From: Fusarium oxysporum f. sp. lycopersici 4287
Taxonomy: Eukaryota; Ascomycota; Sordariomycetes; Hypocreales; Nectriaceae
Assembly (NCBI RefSeq): GCF_000149955.1
Contig: NC_030996.1
Span: 637,467-701,466 of the forward strand
Direction: 5' to 3'
Length of the DNA stretch: 64,000 nt
The notes under the pieces: model-generated
Seen by the model: only the letters and a program-made list of their open reading frames with translations
Told to the model about the DNA's origin: nothing
The model's database searches: none
Shown here: in pieces, positions 1 through 11,964 of the stretch
How positions within the stretch are numbered: position 1 is the stretch's first letter
How the letters are laid out: every line of letters begins with the position of its first letter
Program-made: the position numbers and the translations under genes

Positions 1-907
1 CCGGGCGTGGCTCTTATTGGATGAGAGACGGTGAACTACTTCGGTTTGTGGAGGTTGCATAATCGTGTACGGAGTTATGCATACTTATGCAAGGTGGCCA
101 CTGCATAAGCTCTTGGAACACTACACAAGTCTGAGGCTTCACTGCAGGACCAAGAGTAGCTCAAGCTTGTGCCGAAATCAGAGTTTACGTGCGCAGTCAA
201 ACAGCATGAATGGCAATGTGACGCTCCAGGTAAAGGCGACATCTTTTGAAGGGCTGTTCTTTGTGAATGTTGGCTTGCTCACGGCACAGTACAAGACGTG
301 AGTCTTGGAGCACTATGATAACAATGCGGGGGAGAAGTTGGGCAGGGCAATCATGACACGTACGCCATCTCTTGTCGCGCTCGCGTCGCGTCTCCAACGC
401 CTTTGGTCTAGTGAGCTATTTTTAGCTTACTCGTTTGGTTGACATCAAAGCCAGGTAGAATAATCAAGTGTAGCGCATGAGTTGAGAAACTCACCAAACA
501 GAGCTGTCACTCAGCAATCAAACTGATCAAAGAGTACCTACTTTGTTTGAGTTATACATGGCGCTATAAAAGTCATTTTTCTCATCAGGTACATCCCCTA
601 ACGGTTCCTGTTAGCGAACGATAAGCCAGGGTGTAGGTCAAAATACATCTCTAGGGTAGTGCAATGCGTTGGTCTTGCACTACGAAGAACGTCATTTCTA
701 TCCTTATCTTATCTTATCACGTTCTATCTTAGCATGCTTTTCTGCAATTGGCATTGCTGGTTTGTGACCTCCACTACGAGCTTTGGAGTCAAACCCATGC
801 CTTCTTTGTTCCGATTTCGCGTCCTTTGATGACTTGTATCTACCAAAAACATATAATTGCTGTGACACACCGCTACCAGAAACCTCATCAGGAAGGCGTT
901 TGTTCTT
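1..907. other. intergenic region, left edge
   Basis: No reading frame here shows a signal peptide, recognisable motif or plausible splice pattern. A run of TTATC-like pentamers lies near 700-720. I see nothing else to annotate. Confidence 0.5.
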
Positions 908-1930
908 TCAACCCAGCAGGTCCTTGAGAAATTCCGTCACCAGTTCTTCTCTCCAAATAGTATAGTGCGTCTCCCCCGGATACTCCTTGTAGACCGCCTT
1001 TGGTAGCCTCCCTGCCATGTATCGTCCCATTTCTGGTGAAGTATTCTCGTCTGCAGACCCATACCACAATCTGATACCCTCGTAGTCGATGTCTTCCACG
1101 TTGAAACCCCAAGGTTCAGTGTTGAGCTTCATCTCCCGGCCATGGCCCACCCCTCCTTGGGCATAGACTTGTCTGAAAACCCTGATAGCAGACTGGAAGG
1201 TGTTTGGTTTCTCTAGAACTTCTCGATCTTTTGGTTCGAAAACCTTGATCTGTTCTCTCCAGACTGCCTCCATTTTGGTCGGGTCGGGATCTTGTGCTGC
1301 AGCGAGAAAGATGCCTTCCATGTACTTTACGAAGTCTTCGTTCTGGTCTTTCCATACCATAATGAGTTTCTGAATGAGCTCACTCTGACCAGCCTGACCA
1401 GCTTCCCAGGGCCCGACACCAGCGCATATACTGACCGTTAGAAGTTCCTCTTTAGGCAATGCTTGTGCGCATGCAAGAGTATAGCCAGTACCTCCACTCG
1501 TTCCAATAATGCGATAGTTGGGAAGCTCGAGATGCTGAATCAAAGCTCTCAGATCGGCTGGATAGTCCAAGACTCTACGATGCGGATAAAATGTGGATTT
1601 CCCAATACCCGGACGATCTGGGGCAATCCAGCGGACGCCAAGCCGTTTCGCGAGAGGGTCTTCGAACCCAGAGAGCGTGACTCCCGAATCCGGTGTTCCA
1701 TGGATGTAAATTACTGGAGTTCCCGTAGGATCACCGAACTCATGATAGCCGAGACGCCTACCGTCGGGGAGGTCGATAACCTGGCCTACTGCTGTCGACA
1801 TGGGCCTGCATCGCGTGGTCGATATTCTGGGTACCCACTTTGCGGTTGAGGGAACGGGTTTACTGACGACGCGCTTGATCGCGACCGAGAATAACTGGCA
1901 GGAATGTGTTCGCGATAAAAATGTATCCAT
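908..1930 (-). CDS. alpha/beta hydrolase fold protein
   Basis: Single-exon gene for 340 residues. The alpha/beta-hydrolase fold is indicated by the oxyanion-hole motif HGTPDSG near residue 80, the nucleophile elbow GTSGGTG near residue 145 with Ser as the presumed catalytic residue, and a late Asp (GSADENTSP) followed by a His (GETHYT) that complete a Ser-Asp-His triad. The first 43 residues are rich in Arg, Ser and Thr with few acids, then comes an internal Met (MSTAVGQV) at which the conserved domain starts. The long start may therefore encode a mitochondrial presequence, or translation may begin at the second Met. The substrate cannot be deduced; esterases, epoxide hydrolases and proline iminopeptidases share this fold. 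Confidence 0.85.
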   Translation of the reverse strand: MDTFLSRTHSCQLFSVAIKRVVSKPVPSTAKWVPRISTTRCRPMSTAVGQVIDLPDGRRLGYHEFGDPTGTPVIYIHGTPDSGVTLSGFEDPLAKRLGVRWIAPDRPGIGKSTFYPHRRVLDYPADLRALIQHLELPNYRIIGTSGGTGYTLACAQALPKEELLTVSICAGVGPWEAGQAGQSELIQKLIMVWKDQNEDFVKYMEGIFLAAAQDPDPTKMEAVWREQIKVFEPKDREVLEKPNTFQSAIRVFRQVYAQGGVGHGREMKLNTEPWGFNVEDIDYEGIRLWYGSADENTSPEMGRYMAGRLPKAVYKEYPGETHYTIWREELVTEFLKDLLG

Positions 1931-2099
1931 CGCCTCGGTGTTGAAGAATCTGCGATCCGGCCAACTTGGGCGAGCTCATCCTTTTTATTGGACAGGATCG
2001 ACACACGGCGGTAATGCTGACCCGACATATTTCGCGATTTATTATCGTGAGGCGTGCATTACCCATTCAAGTTTGCTTGACTTCCTGAGTGAGCAGTTA

Positions 2100-2993
2100 T
2101 AGCCAATGCTAACTAGGTGTCGCCCAGCTCACGGGATCTCAATGTGGTGTTTTGAAAATATCGTCGTTTGAGTTCTGCTGATCACTTGACAACCGAACGG
2201 GATTCCGTGTCTGTGGATCTTGACGAGGTTGCAAGTGCTGATTACCGCCAAGACCGCAGCCTTCGAGGCTGAGTAAGTATGTTTCAGGAAATTACATAAT
2301 GATATTCATTTTAGACTGAGGGTATTCACACTGATGGGTTGCCATCGCAGTCTCCTCATTGTCTCAGTGATGAAAGGATGCACTAAAATCTTATGCCTGG
2401 CAGCACTGTGATCCTTGCGATCTGGCGATTACTACGTATATGATGAAACAGTCGCCTACTGACTCAGCCTCTCGGGCTCCTCAATCTTTGATTTCATAAT
2501 TGCGAATTCTGGCGTACAGACCCAAGGTTTTTGGCTATGGGTACCCTTTTCCGAGATGCGATAACGAGCCAGCTCATGCTTGGACTTACACCCAAATTGA
2601 CAGACTGGCCCTGACTTGAATATTGCCAAGTGACAAGATCAGTGGTTGATGACTAAATGATCAGCTTTATGAGTCCTGCCTCTCCTCTTTCGTGCAAACC
2701 CGAGGTCCCGAATGTGGAACTACGATGCCCCAAGGATCAAACTTTGACCAACGTGCTCTCCAAGCCGGAAATCATGAACCTGCTGTAGTGTTCATGCTTT
2801 CGATAGAGAAATGACGGGACGAGATGTTTGGCTTGGTGGAGCGAGTAACAATGTGATGTGACCTTTGTGGGGGAGTGAGTTGCTTGAAGAATATATAATC
2901 TTGGAGCCCATCAAGACTTGAGCTATTGACAATCCACAAAGCTTTCGAGCCAATTTCAACATCTCCTACGACGCAGCCTCGCTCCTGCCCACA
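2100..2993. other. intergenic region and promoter of the secreted Cys-rich gene
   Basis: No coding sequence is recognisable. The right end is the presumed promoter of the small secreted protein that starts at 2994. Confidence 0.5.
2892..2898 (+). promoter_or_regulatory. TATA box of the secreted Cys-rich gene
   Basis: TATATAA lies about 95 bases upstream of the ATG at 2994, a usual distance for a strongly regulated fungal gene with a short leader. Confidence 0.45.
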
Positions 2994-3521
2994 ATGAAAT
3001 TCCCAATCGCCAATTCGCTTGCCATCCTTGCTGCTGTCTCCAAGGTTTCAGCATGGGGCAGTAGGTCTTCGCCGTCCCTTATACTCTGCTCTCGCTAATC
3101 TCTCAGTAACCTTTTACAACAACGTTGATAATTGCGACGTGAACGATGAAACCGAGTATCAAATCCTTGAAGGCAACCAAGGAGACTGTTATACCTTCGG
3201 TTCAAGCATGCCCGGCGTAAGCTGCGGCCACTACATCCGAGGCGGTGTCGAGAACAAGGGCTGCTCCGGAATGTTCAAGGCTACATCGGTTTGGACGAAA
3301 GAAAACTCCAATTGCAAGTTATATGCATACATCGACTGCAGAGACTACGGTACCCAGAGGGAGAATGGAGAGTGTCTTAGCACAAGAGAGTTGCTTGTCT
3401 TCAACCCTGATGTTGATTCATGGGAATACATTGCGTCTTTTAGATGCGTAAGTCAAGTTCAAAGATTGGGGACAAATATCTTGCTGACATGACATCGCGA
3501 TAACAGCAAAACACTGAGTAA
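2994..3521 (+). CDS. small secreted cysteine-rich protein, effector candidate
   Basis: Three exons, 2994-3060, 3107-3447 and 3507-3521, join in phase through introns of 46 and 59 nt and give 140 residues. The N-terminus is a typical signal peptide (basic Lys, then ANSLAILAAVSKVSA), with likely cleavage before WGITFYNN. The mature part has eight cysteines and no membrane segment, so up to four disulphides are possible. The last exon supplies only the four residues QNTE. I recognise no named domain. Size, secretion signal and an even Cys count match small secreted effector-like or antimicrobial-like proteins of plant-associated fungi, but that role is inference. Confidence 0.8.
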
Positions 3522-3813
3522 GACGCTCAATGGAGGGATCTGTCCAGGCTTCCGGGACCAATCGAATAGTGACATCAGAATCGGTCATGATGTATCCTAG
3601 CATCAGCCAAGTTTACTGAACGGGCTTGAGAAAGTTGCAATAAAATGGAACCTGCGGCTCATCATGGACGAAAACAATGTACCAAGAAAGTGGATAACAT
3701 GAAAATGATTTATAAAGCTAAAAGCGGATAGTAGAACTATCATACTGATCTGATACTCGATCTGAGTAACTTATAAGCCCCCAAAAGAACAGCCGAGAGT
3801 CAGTTCAAGCCAT

Positions 3814-6137
3814 TTATCGAGCAGCAATATCCTTCTTCAAAACCTCAACATCGAAGTGCGAAAGCACAGTAGACAGCAAGTTGCTCTTGTCAGACGTTCC
3901 CATCTTCTCTAGATGCTTATCGCGACTTACGACACCCATGACAGCGTGCCAGTTGGAGATATTTACATCCATATAGGGAGGGAGTCCGACGAAGGGGTTC
4001 CCAGGCTCGGCCTTCTCCAGGATATCTCTGGCATGCTTCAGCTCAGGAACCAGAGTGATATTGGAGCCCATCCAGGAGTGAAGTCCATGGACGACACTCT
4101 CAAGGGCACCAACGACCCAAGCATGGTGGGGGCTTGAGGCTTCACCGGCGATAATGACATCGCCAGATGGCTGGATCACTCTGTTCCACATGGAGCTGAA
4201 CTGCTGGGGCCTGAAGAACGCGAAAGCTCCGGCAGTGTTGGCATCCTCAGTCCAACTATAGGCGTGATGGTCGACATAGCTCTTTCTGATGAGCTTGTAC
4301 AGATCCTGTTCACTAATCTGACTGTTTCTATGCAAGATAGCTAGATCACGGAGCAGAAGTTCTTTAAGCACTTGCTCATCAGCGACCTTCTGCTTATGGT
4401 CTTTGTTTGTCGACATGAGACATCCAAGGCGATCAGAGTCCTGCTGCCAAGTGTACGAGCACAGAAGAACAGCTGTCTTGGACTTGTCGTCGTAGATGTT
4501 GTAAGAAGGATAGACACAAGTTCGAAGTGCGAGGTCGGAGTGACCTAGACCTGCTTCACGAATGTTGAAATCCTTGAGATCGTGGATCCACCATGCATGG
4601 TCAAACTTGATGGCGACTTTGCAGGATTGACCATAGCCCAAAGAGCGGATGGCTTGCTTGACGGGATATCTTAGACCAGCTTGACGAGTGTCCATACGGC
4701 CAAGACATCCGAGCGTAGTAGTGGCCATGACGGCGTCGTATGAGCGAATCTCAAGCCTTTTCCCAGCCTCAATCCGGAGCTCCACTTTCATCTTGTCAAG
4801 GGCGCGAATAGCAGCGACTGGGTTGTGATAATTAGGTTTGCGAGCAATTCTCTCTTCCATCTTCTTGGCGAGCTGTTGAGCGCCGCCGAGCACACAGAAC
4901 CACTTGGTGTCAGGGCTGAACTCAAAGTCAAGGGATTCAAGGACAGTCTCACTGTGAGCTTGGTCATACCAGTCCGTTCCTCTGCCAGGCTGTTAGCAAC
5001 AACCCAGAATAGCTGTCATGGCGACTCACCCGTTGAAGGTCTCGAGCCACTCAATGGTATCATAGTTATACGGAGGGGGAGGGATGTCCTTGGGGAGTTT
5101 CACATTCGGGTTCGCACTGGATGGATCAGCTTTTGAGGGAAACAAGCAGCATCAGAAAGTACTCACGTGCCCAAGAATTGTCGAGTACTGTATGTATCGT
5201 ATTCCATCATCATCTTCCAGCCTTTGTCACCGGGAGGAGTCTGCTCAGCATCTTCTTTCAGAGCCTGACGAAGTGGCTCAATGTTGGCCTTTACAACATC
5301 ATCTGGCCCGACTTTGAGAAGCCTGAGAAATAGTTAGAGTTGATTTTGATACCTAACTAGTCATGATTCATGAGACAACTTACTTGGGGTCGATGCTTTT
5401 ATCAGTATCAACTTGAAACGGGTCAACAGTGCCAGCAGATGTCTGAACACTCTGATAAGAAGCGCCCCAAATGGTGATGTCGTTATAGCACCAAGGGTTT
5501 GTGTTGGAAGGGCTAGGTGCCATGTAGTATGGAATGAGAGAACCATCCGGCGCGTTGGGGTTCGTCTTTAGGTCTGTCTTTTCCATGCCAAGCCTTCCAA
5601 AGAGCTCGAATGTGCTGACCAGCATAAGCTATCAAGTGGCATCTAGCAGAAGGGACTGGCTTACCGCTTCATAACTGGGTTGTCGGGAAATCGCATTGCG
5701 CCAACATCATAGTAGTCATGAGTATCGCGTTGACCGCCGAAATTGTAAGTGAACAGGCGACCTCCAACTCGATCTGGCCCAGCCGCCTCGTGGATATCAT
5801 ACTCAAAAGCGAGAGGGATTGAACCCTTCTTCAGTTCACTATTAAGATAGTCCAAGACCATACCCGTGAACAAGCCAGCTGCTCCAGCACCAATGACACC
5901 GATCTTGATGACCCGAGGCTTTTGAGCTCCATGATCATGGGGAGCAGAGGACTTTTGAGGAGCAGGGGCACGAGGGAGCTCAGAGGCCTTGGGAATAAGA
6001 GGAAGAGAACCTAACTCGGATTTATCATTGCTGTGTTCGAGAATGGCGTTCCAATCCTGTCGAATGGCTCTGTTGATATGCTGGCGAGCCCATTGGTTTC
6101 TGATGGACAAGTCTGAGTTCAGATCAAGGACAGACAT
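3814..6137 (-). CDS. L-amino-acid-oxidase-type flavin amine oxidase
   Basis: Five exons, 6137-5665, 5614-5384, 5322-5167, 5116-5030 and 4981-3814, join in phase through introns of about 50 nt to give 704 residues. The Rossmann FAD-binding motif GVIGAGAAGL is near residue 75, followed by the GG motif VGGRLFTYNF. Near the C-terminus VIIAGEASSPHHAWVVGAL is the second FAD-contacting motif of the amine oxidase family (PF01593). Family members oxidise amino acids or amines to the keto or aldehyde product with release of ammonia and hydrogen peroxide. Length and the roughly 70-residue N-terminal extension match fungal L-amino acid oxidases. No signal peptide is visible, so it is probably intracellular. 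Substrate unknown. Confidence 0.88.
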
Positions 6138-6236
6138 GATGATAATTGCAGACTATAAGATTTTTTTTGAGGTAATAGTTTGAAGGAAGTCTGCACTGAA
6201 AACATGAAAAGAACTATGGAGGCCTGAGGAACCTGA

Positions 6237-6244
6237 GATATATA
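6237..6244 (-). promoter_or_regulatory. TATA-like element upstream of the amine oxidase
   Basis: A TATATA stretch on the minus strand lies about 100 bases upstream of the ATG at 6137. It is the best core-promoter candidate in this spacer. Confidence 0.35.
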
Positions 6245-7178
6245 GCATGACCAGGAGGAGGGAATTGTGATTCAAACCCCATTTCAATCTCTATGCATCA
6301 ACCCGCCTCCATTCCTGGAACCTCAGCTGTCCACGCAATGATGTCTACGGATGTGTCTACAAATGGGGAGATTTTAATGACACAGAATCACCTACAGGGT
6401 GCAACCATCACATGCTGTGCCGTATTCAGCTTGACGCAGAAAAGCAATACTGCAACGCTGACAACAGCACAAGAAGACAACCAGTACGTGATCCTCCAAT
6501 AACTTTTGAGCGGTCGGAAATTTTTAGTAGAAACGGAACCTAATTTCTAAGCCACAGCTCCGTAGTTCAGTGCAATACATCCCATAGAGTTCTAGTCTGA
6601 CTGCTTTCTTTAGCTGAAGTCCCGTCCGGGGTCAGGAATGTGACAGCCGGCCCGTGTTGGAGCAACGGGAGAAATGGAAAAGGCGGGGGTGGCACAAGCC
6701 ACAAACCATTTAAAGACACTAATGGGACAGGTAAACGACGATCACTGATGGGAATGTAACTTGGACTTGAAATTCTCAGTCGTGGATAACTTCGGTGGCG
6801 CCCGGGCAGGACGTTTACCCCTCGTGCTCGAGCTAAGGCCGTGGATGTGTCTGGCCTCATTTTGTATCGTGCAGATTTGAAAGTACAGGCTAAGAGGTAT
6901 GAGCTGGCATGCTATCTTGTATTCTCAGCGACGAAGTAAGTGCGCATGAAATGAGGGCTACTAGTGGGCTCTGCTTGTGCCACGTGCATAATAAATGCAA
7001 ACTTATGGACTTACTCGTGCTACTAGGTCAAGATGAAGATAACTTGTGAAGAAATTGGATGTTGTATCAGAGCTCGAGTTTAAACTCGCTATATGTTGGG
7101 CCAAAAAGCCGCAGCGCGCCCACAGCAAAGCTACATATCCTTCAATGACAGTCCCAGCTACCTGGATCATAACACTAT
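6245..7178. other. intergenic region between an amine oxidase promoter and a convergent 3' end
   Basis: Short open frames occur on both strands, but none has a domain, signal peptide or splice signals. I see nothing to annotate. Confidence 0.45.
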
Positions 7179-8499
7179 CTAGTGAGATACAAGAACTTGA
7201 GACAGCTTGTGACGGATGGTTGGTGCCAAAGTTCCAACTGTCACGTGAGGCCACGAAAGACCATTGAAGTCAAGGGAAACATTCTGTGAATACTGAATCT
7301 GGATGTACTCAATGTTGACTGTCTTGGGAGCCGGAACGTCAATGTCGACCAAGAACCTGGGAACGGCATCACGTGGACCGTGAGAAGCAGGAGAAACAGT
7401 CTTCTTGTCTGCGCTTTGGCAAGCAGGAAGGTTGATCTGGGTTCGAACTCTGGAGAGCCAGTACTGAGCTGTAACTGTGACGGCGTTCGCGTTGCCGCTT
7501 CGGGCTTGGACTGAGGCAGAGGTGGCACCAGCGTCAGCACCGATGAGGAAACCAATGTTACTGGTTCCGCCGCCGAGGTTGGGGTTTTGAGCCTGTGAAG
7601 ATACTTCAAAGGTTGTGTTCTCAATGATGTTCTTTCCGACGTTGGCGTTGCGGAGCACAGTGTTGGGGTCAGTCAAGATAGCCTGCGTGATGGTACCGGC
7701 ATTGTCGAAGCTTGAAAGATCCTGAGGAAGACGGTGAGTGTTGTTATTGGTGAGAGTCTGACTTCTGAACGGAATCTTCTGAGTGCCGCCAACAACAGTT
7801 GGGGTGATGTCAACTGGCGAGAAGACAGGTGCGCCCTTCGCAGTGATGGTAGCCGTGAAAGACTGGGCGTTGATAGAGGTTCCGTGAGGAATAGAAGCCA
7901 TGCGGGACAGAGAAGCTGCAAGAACAGGCATCTGCTCACTGGCGGGAACGTGCATCCACAGACCAGGCTCAAAGTGAATGACGGGCTGCTTCTTGGGTGG
8001 CTTCACCATCTCGGTGATATCAGCAATTGTCTGGGTGTATGGCACACCGTTGAGCATGATATCAGCCTGAGTATCAAGACCACGGTTAGGAACATCATCA
8101 AGACGTCCCTTAGCGAAGGCTAGGGACTCAGATGTAAGGTTGAGCTGAAGGATGTTGTCATTGGGATCCTCAGATGGAGGAAGAATAGGAAGAGGTGTAG
8201 GAGTAGTTGTTCTTTTTCTCAATTAGTGTACACTTCCACTGGTCTTCCAAGTGTTTTACTGACCCATTGGGGCGGAAAATGGTATTGAAGCCGAATCCGC
8301 TGTATGTTCCAAAGAAGTGTGCCAGAACATCAAGCTGGGACATGGCAACATCACCACCTGCGGGGTCAACACTGGGGAAGCCATTGATGGGGACCAGGTT
8401 ATCTTGGTCCTCTGGCTGAATGGGGTCAAGAACGGTAGGACCGAACTTGAAGTCGTCACCCAAATCCATGGGGACAACGGGAGCAGTAGGGAGCACCAT
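7179..8499 (-). CDS. conserved protein of unknown function (424 aa)
   Basis: Two exons, 8499-8264 and 8217-7179, join in phase through a 46-nt intron to give 424 residues. There is no signal peptide or membrane segment. A central segment has FEPGLWMHVPAS followed about 25 residues later by ASIPHGTSINAQ. These conserved-looking patterns recall lipid- or heme-binding beta-barrel proteins of bacteria and fungi, but I cannot name the family with confidence. The C-terminal half is rich in Thr, Asn and beta-branched residues, with HVTVGTLAP near the end, consistent with a beta-rich fold. The first exon is acidic and Pro-rich. I can offer no function. Confidence 0.75.
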
Positions 8500-8580
8500 T
8501 GTGTTGGTATTGGTGATGTTGCAATAGATTTGTGTTGACAGAGACTGCGGGAGTTGAAAGGGTATTCTCGATGGCCTTGA

Positions 8581-8590
8581 TTATATATAT
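8581..8590 (-). promoter_or_regulatory. TATA-like element of the 424-residue gene
   Basis: TATATATAA on the minus strand lies about 85 bases upstream of the ATG at 8499. Confidence 0.4.
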
Positions 8591-8599
8591 CTTCTATAC

Positions 8600-10144
8600 G
8601 TATTATGAGCTTTGGTCATTATCAGCCCTAACAGAGTGGCTTCCCTCCATCCACGAGCGGCTGAGATTGAAGGGGTCTAAAGCTTACTCCTTGCTGACCA
8701 GTAACAAGCCATACATTATAATCCAAAAGAACTTCAGTATGATTGGCTCTCAATCATCCTTTGTTCAAATAGCAAACACGGCAACGCCATCACATGGGAT
8801 AAACTCAAACCTATCAATCCGTCTCTTGACGGACGTCGCATTCCTCGTCCTTCATTTCCAAGTACCGGGCCGTACCTAGCCTTCGAAACCCATCCGAAAA
8901 GCCAGCCATGGGCACTAAAACATTTTAGCTGCAAACCCCAATCTTACCACCTTGAATGGAATGCGCGTGGTCTAGACCGGGATGTGCGGCAGCCCTAAAC
9001 CTCAACAAATGCACACTTTGCGAAAAGCTGAACTCTGTGGCTCAAGCTATCGATCAGCCATCACCAAAATACGGTGTTTTTAGACCGTTTGTTCTCCCTT
9101 ACGAAAGCCACTTGGAGCGGCACAGTTCTGTCGTGCGTGAGCAACGTTTAGTGTGAATAGCTTGTTACTGCATTTGGCGAACCATCGTATTTAGAAGCCG
9201 CTTATTACAGAGTAGTTGAACGTTATTCTTCAAAAGAGCAATCCCTCGAACTTTAATTGCATTTCCAAGGGATAGTCGAAGAATCTGCCCTTTACCGTTA
9301 ATGTCTCACCTTTCTTTTGGCCACTCAATCACCATATCAACGCCATGTTTTTGTTTCCCCTCCTCTCATTCAGCCTCCTGCAGTGCATGCTGACTACCGT
9401 GCTGCAAACGGTACTGGACGCGCGTAATATTCTCGCGATCTCCGTCCCGCTGTCACAACCTTGGCGTCAATAGTGCGACTGAGCTTATGTCTCATGCAAG
9501 CCGTCACTTCCGCAAACAGTCTCGAAGTGTCTGTTTCCCCCGCACTTGCGCAGAGCTATCCGTAAAATGTCGGAAGTCGGACCTCGTGGTAGGTTGAAAC
9601 ATGCCTAGAAAGTGGCTGGCTGAATACGGTTCTGCTATGAAAGGCTATTGCTGATTGGTTGAGAAAGGTGTTTGTACTACCACCCAATCTTACACGCATG
9701 TGCAGTACAGTAAGTCTTACGTGTACCTAGGTCAAATTACAGTCAGAATTCACATGATTCTCACGCTACAAGTGCCGGTGTCTCACAGTCCCACTCTAGT
9801 GAAAGATGGAAACCAGGTTAGAGGATTCACTTGTAACATCAGTTCAATAGCTCCATTGGTTGCCTATTTAGAAATGATCCCTGGTGTCAAGCTCAGCCGC
9901 ATCCCCAACCATTGCAGCCACTACGCATGTCTCAGCTTGTTAGGAATGATAGACCGCTAATCTCTAGTGCGAACCGTCCGCACATGTGCTCAATAATTTG
10001 AAAGTCAGTGTGATCAGCCGCTGTTTTGTTCAGTGGCCAGCATCGCCCTTCTTGGGATCTTGGCAGGCAAGCAGAATATAAGGGACGTCTAAAGCCACAA
10101 TTCTTCTGCCAATCACCACAAACTCAACTCTCATCACATTCATC
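8600..10144. other. intergenic region between divergent promoters
   Basis: This 1.5-kb spacer separates the 424-residue gene from the FAD oxidase. The open frames in it look like chance. A TATAAG at 10077-10082 lies about 65 bases before the oxidase start and is a plausible core promoter. Confidence 0.45.
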
Positions 10145-11964
10145 ATGTTCAAGATCAAAGATTTCCAAGGGATGCAATACTCCCGAGACACTTCTTCTCA
10201 ATTTGGCCAAAAAGATTACAAGTTCTTCAATCAGCAATATGCTACCACCTCTTACCAGGCAGAGCATGACATGAACCCAGCTCTCATTGTGCAGCCCAAG
10301 GAAGATGAAGATGTCGTCAAAGCTGTTCAATGGGCGAGGGACAACAAGGTCAGCGTCGCTGTCAGGTCGGGCGGTCATCAGTATTCTGGCGCCTCTTCCA
10401 CCGGTGGCAAGAACATCCAGATTGACCTCACCAACACTTACAAGGACATGATGGTCCTGGAAGAAGACGGTGTTCCTGATGACAGAGCTCTGGTGTTGGC
10501 TGGTGTGAGCAACAGACTGCAAGACTTTAACGACTACCTTCGCTCGGTCAACCTATTCGTGCCGCATGGACAATGTGCCTAGTGAGTCTACTATACAGGC
10601 TACTGCAAACTAACGAAGCTAATTCCCCTCAGCGTCTGCACCGGTGGTCACGGCCAAACTGGTGGCTATGGTCAACTCGGTCGCAGTTTTGGTCTCTTTG
10701 GCGATCACATTATCAAGATCCGTCTGATTGATCACAACGGCTCCATTCAGAACGTCACCAAGCAGAGTGACTCTGAGCTCTTCTACGCCATTCTCGGTGG
10801 CAGCCCGGGTAACTTCGGCATTATCACTCATTACACCGTTGAGGTTTATCGCGCTTCCAGCTACATGGGAACTGTCGCTGGTCCTAACGGTTTCAAGGTA
10901 TGAGAAACTGCCGGCTACAAGCAATATCACGCTAACAGTTTCAGGGACCCCACGGTTTGAAGGGCCTCTGGATCTATGAGCCTAAGGTCCTCAGCCGTCT
11001 GCTAGGCTTTATCGCCAAGATGTCTGACGAGGGTACTGCCCCACGAGGCTACGACCTTTGCTGCAGTGTTCTCAGCACAGACTTCCCCGTTACCATGCTG
11101 TTCCCTTCACTCCGAGATGACAACATCTGGAAGAAGATCCAGCAGAAGATCAAGACAGCTTTAGCCAAAGATGTTCTTGACTTGCTTAACGGTAGCTTCC
11201 CTGCTATCATTGTCCTCTATGCCCAATGGTGCCCTACCAATAAGACCGACAAGTACGACTCGACCGTGGACAACTGGTTCAAGCAGTTCAGAGATCTTCA
11301 AAATGACTGGAGTAACCATACCCTTTTGATCAATGAGTTTGACGAGGGCATGGATACCATGACTGGAAAGTGGATCTTCCCCAAGCGACGAGAGTTCGAG
11401 CTTCCCTACGTCAAGCGCACCTACGCTACAAAGTCGCAGACTCTTCAGAAGGACGGTTGGGTTGATGCTGTAGTCAAGCGATTGGATCTGATCTACAACC
11501 CTCATCAGAAGCTCGACAACGACAAGAGCGACAAGGAAGGAGAAGTATACGATCACTGCAAGCTCTCGGTGCAGATCCAATGCTTCGGTGGTAAGAACTC
11601 TCGCTTCTTGCTCAACAAGGACAACGGCACATCCTACAGTTGGCGAGACTCCACTGTTGTCCAAACACTAGACTGCTTCCACGACCCCGGTGCCAAGTAC
11701 CGAGAGTATGCTCTCAACTGGCAGAAGACTAACGATACTATCATGATTGGGGCCAAGAGCCCCTTCAGTAAGCAGGACCGTCGTGTGCTCTGGGGTTCTT
11801 GGGGAGACTGGGATATGAGTAAGCCTGAGATTTGGCAAGCATACTACGAGGATGCGGATAAGTATAAGAGGCTTGGCAAGGCTAGGGCTAAGGCTGACCC
11901 GAATGGAACCTTCACGGCCAACCCGTTTGCTGTCACTGCCGTGCGCGATGGTACGAAACAGTAA
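10145..11964 (+). CDS. berberine-bridge-enzyme-like FAD-linked oxidase
   Basis: Three exons, 10145-10581, 10633-10897 and 10945-11964, with introns of 51 and 47 nt, give 573 residues. The PCMH-type FAD domain is clear: VAVRSGGHQYSG near residue 75 carries the His that binds FAD through the 8-alpha position in this family. HGQCAYVCTGGHGQTGGYG near residue 143 places a Cys where bicovalent members such as BBE and GooX bind the flavin C6. LGGSPGNFGIITHYTVEVY closes the domain. The C-terminus has the short BBE-type ending (ADPNGTFTANPF). Unlike most family members it has no signal peptide. Such enzymes oxidise sugars, alcohols or secondary-metabolite intermediates using oxygen. Substrate unknown. 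Confidence 0.88.
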
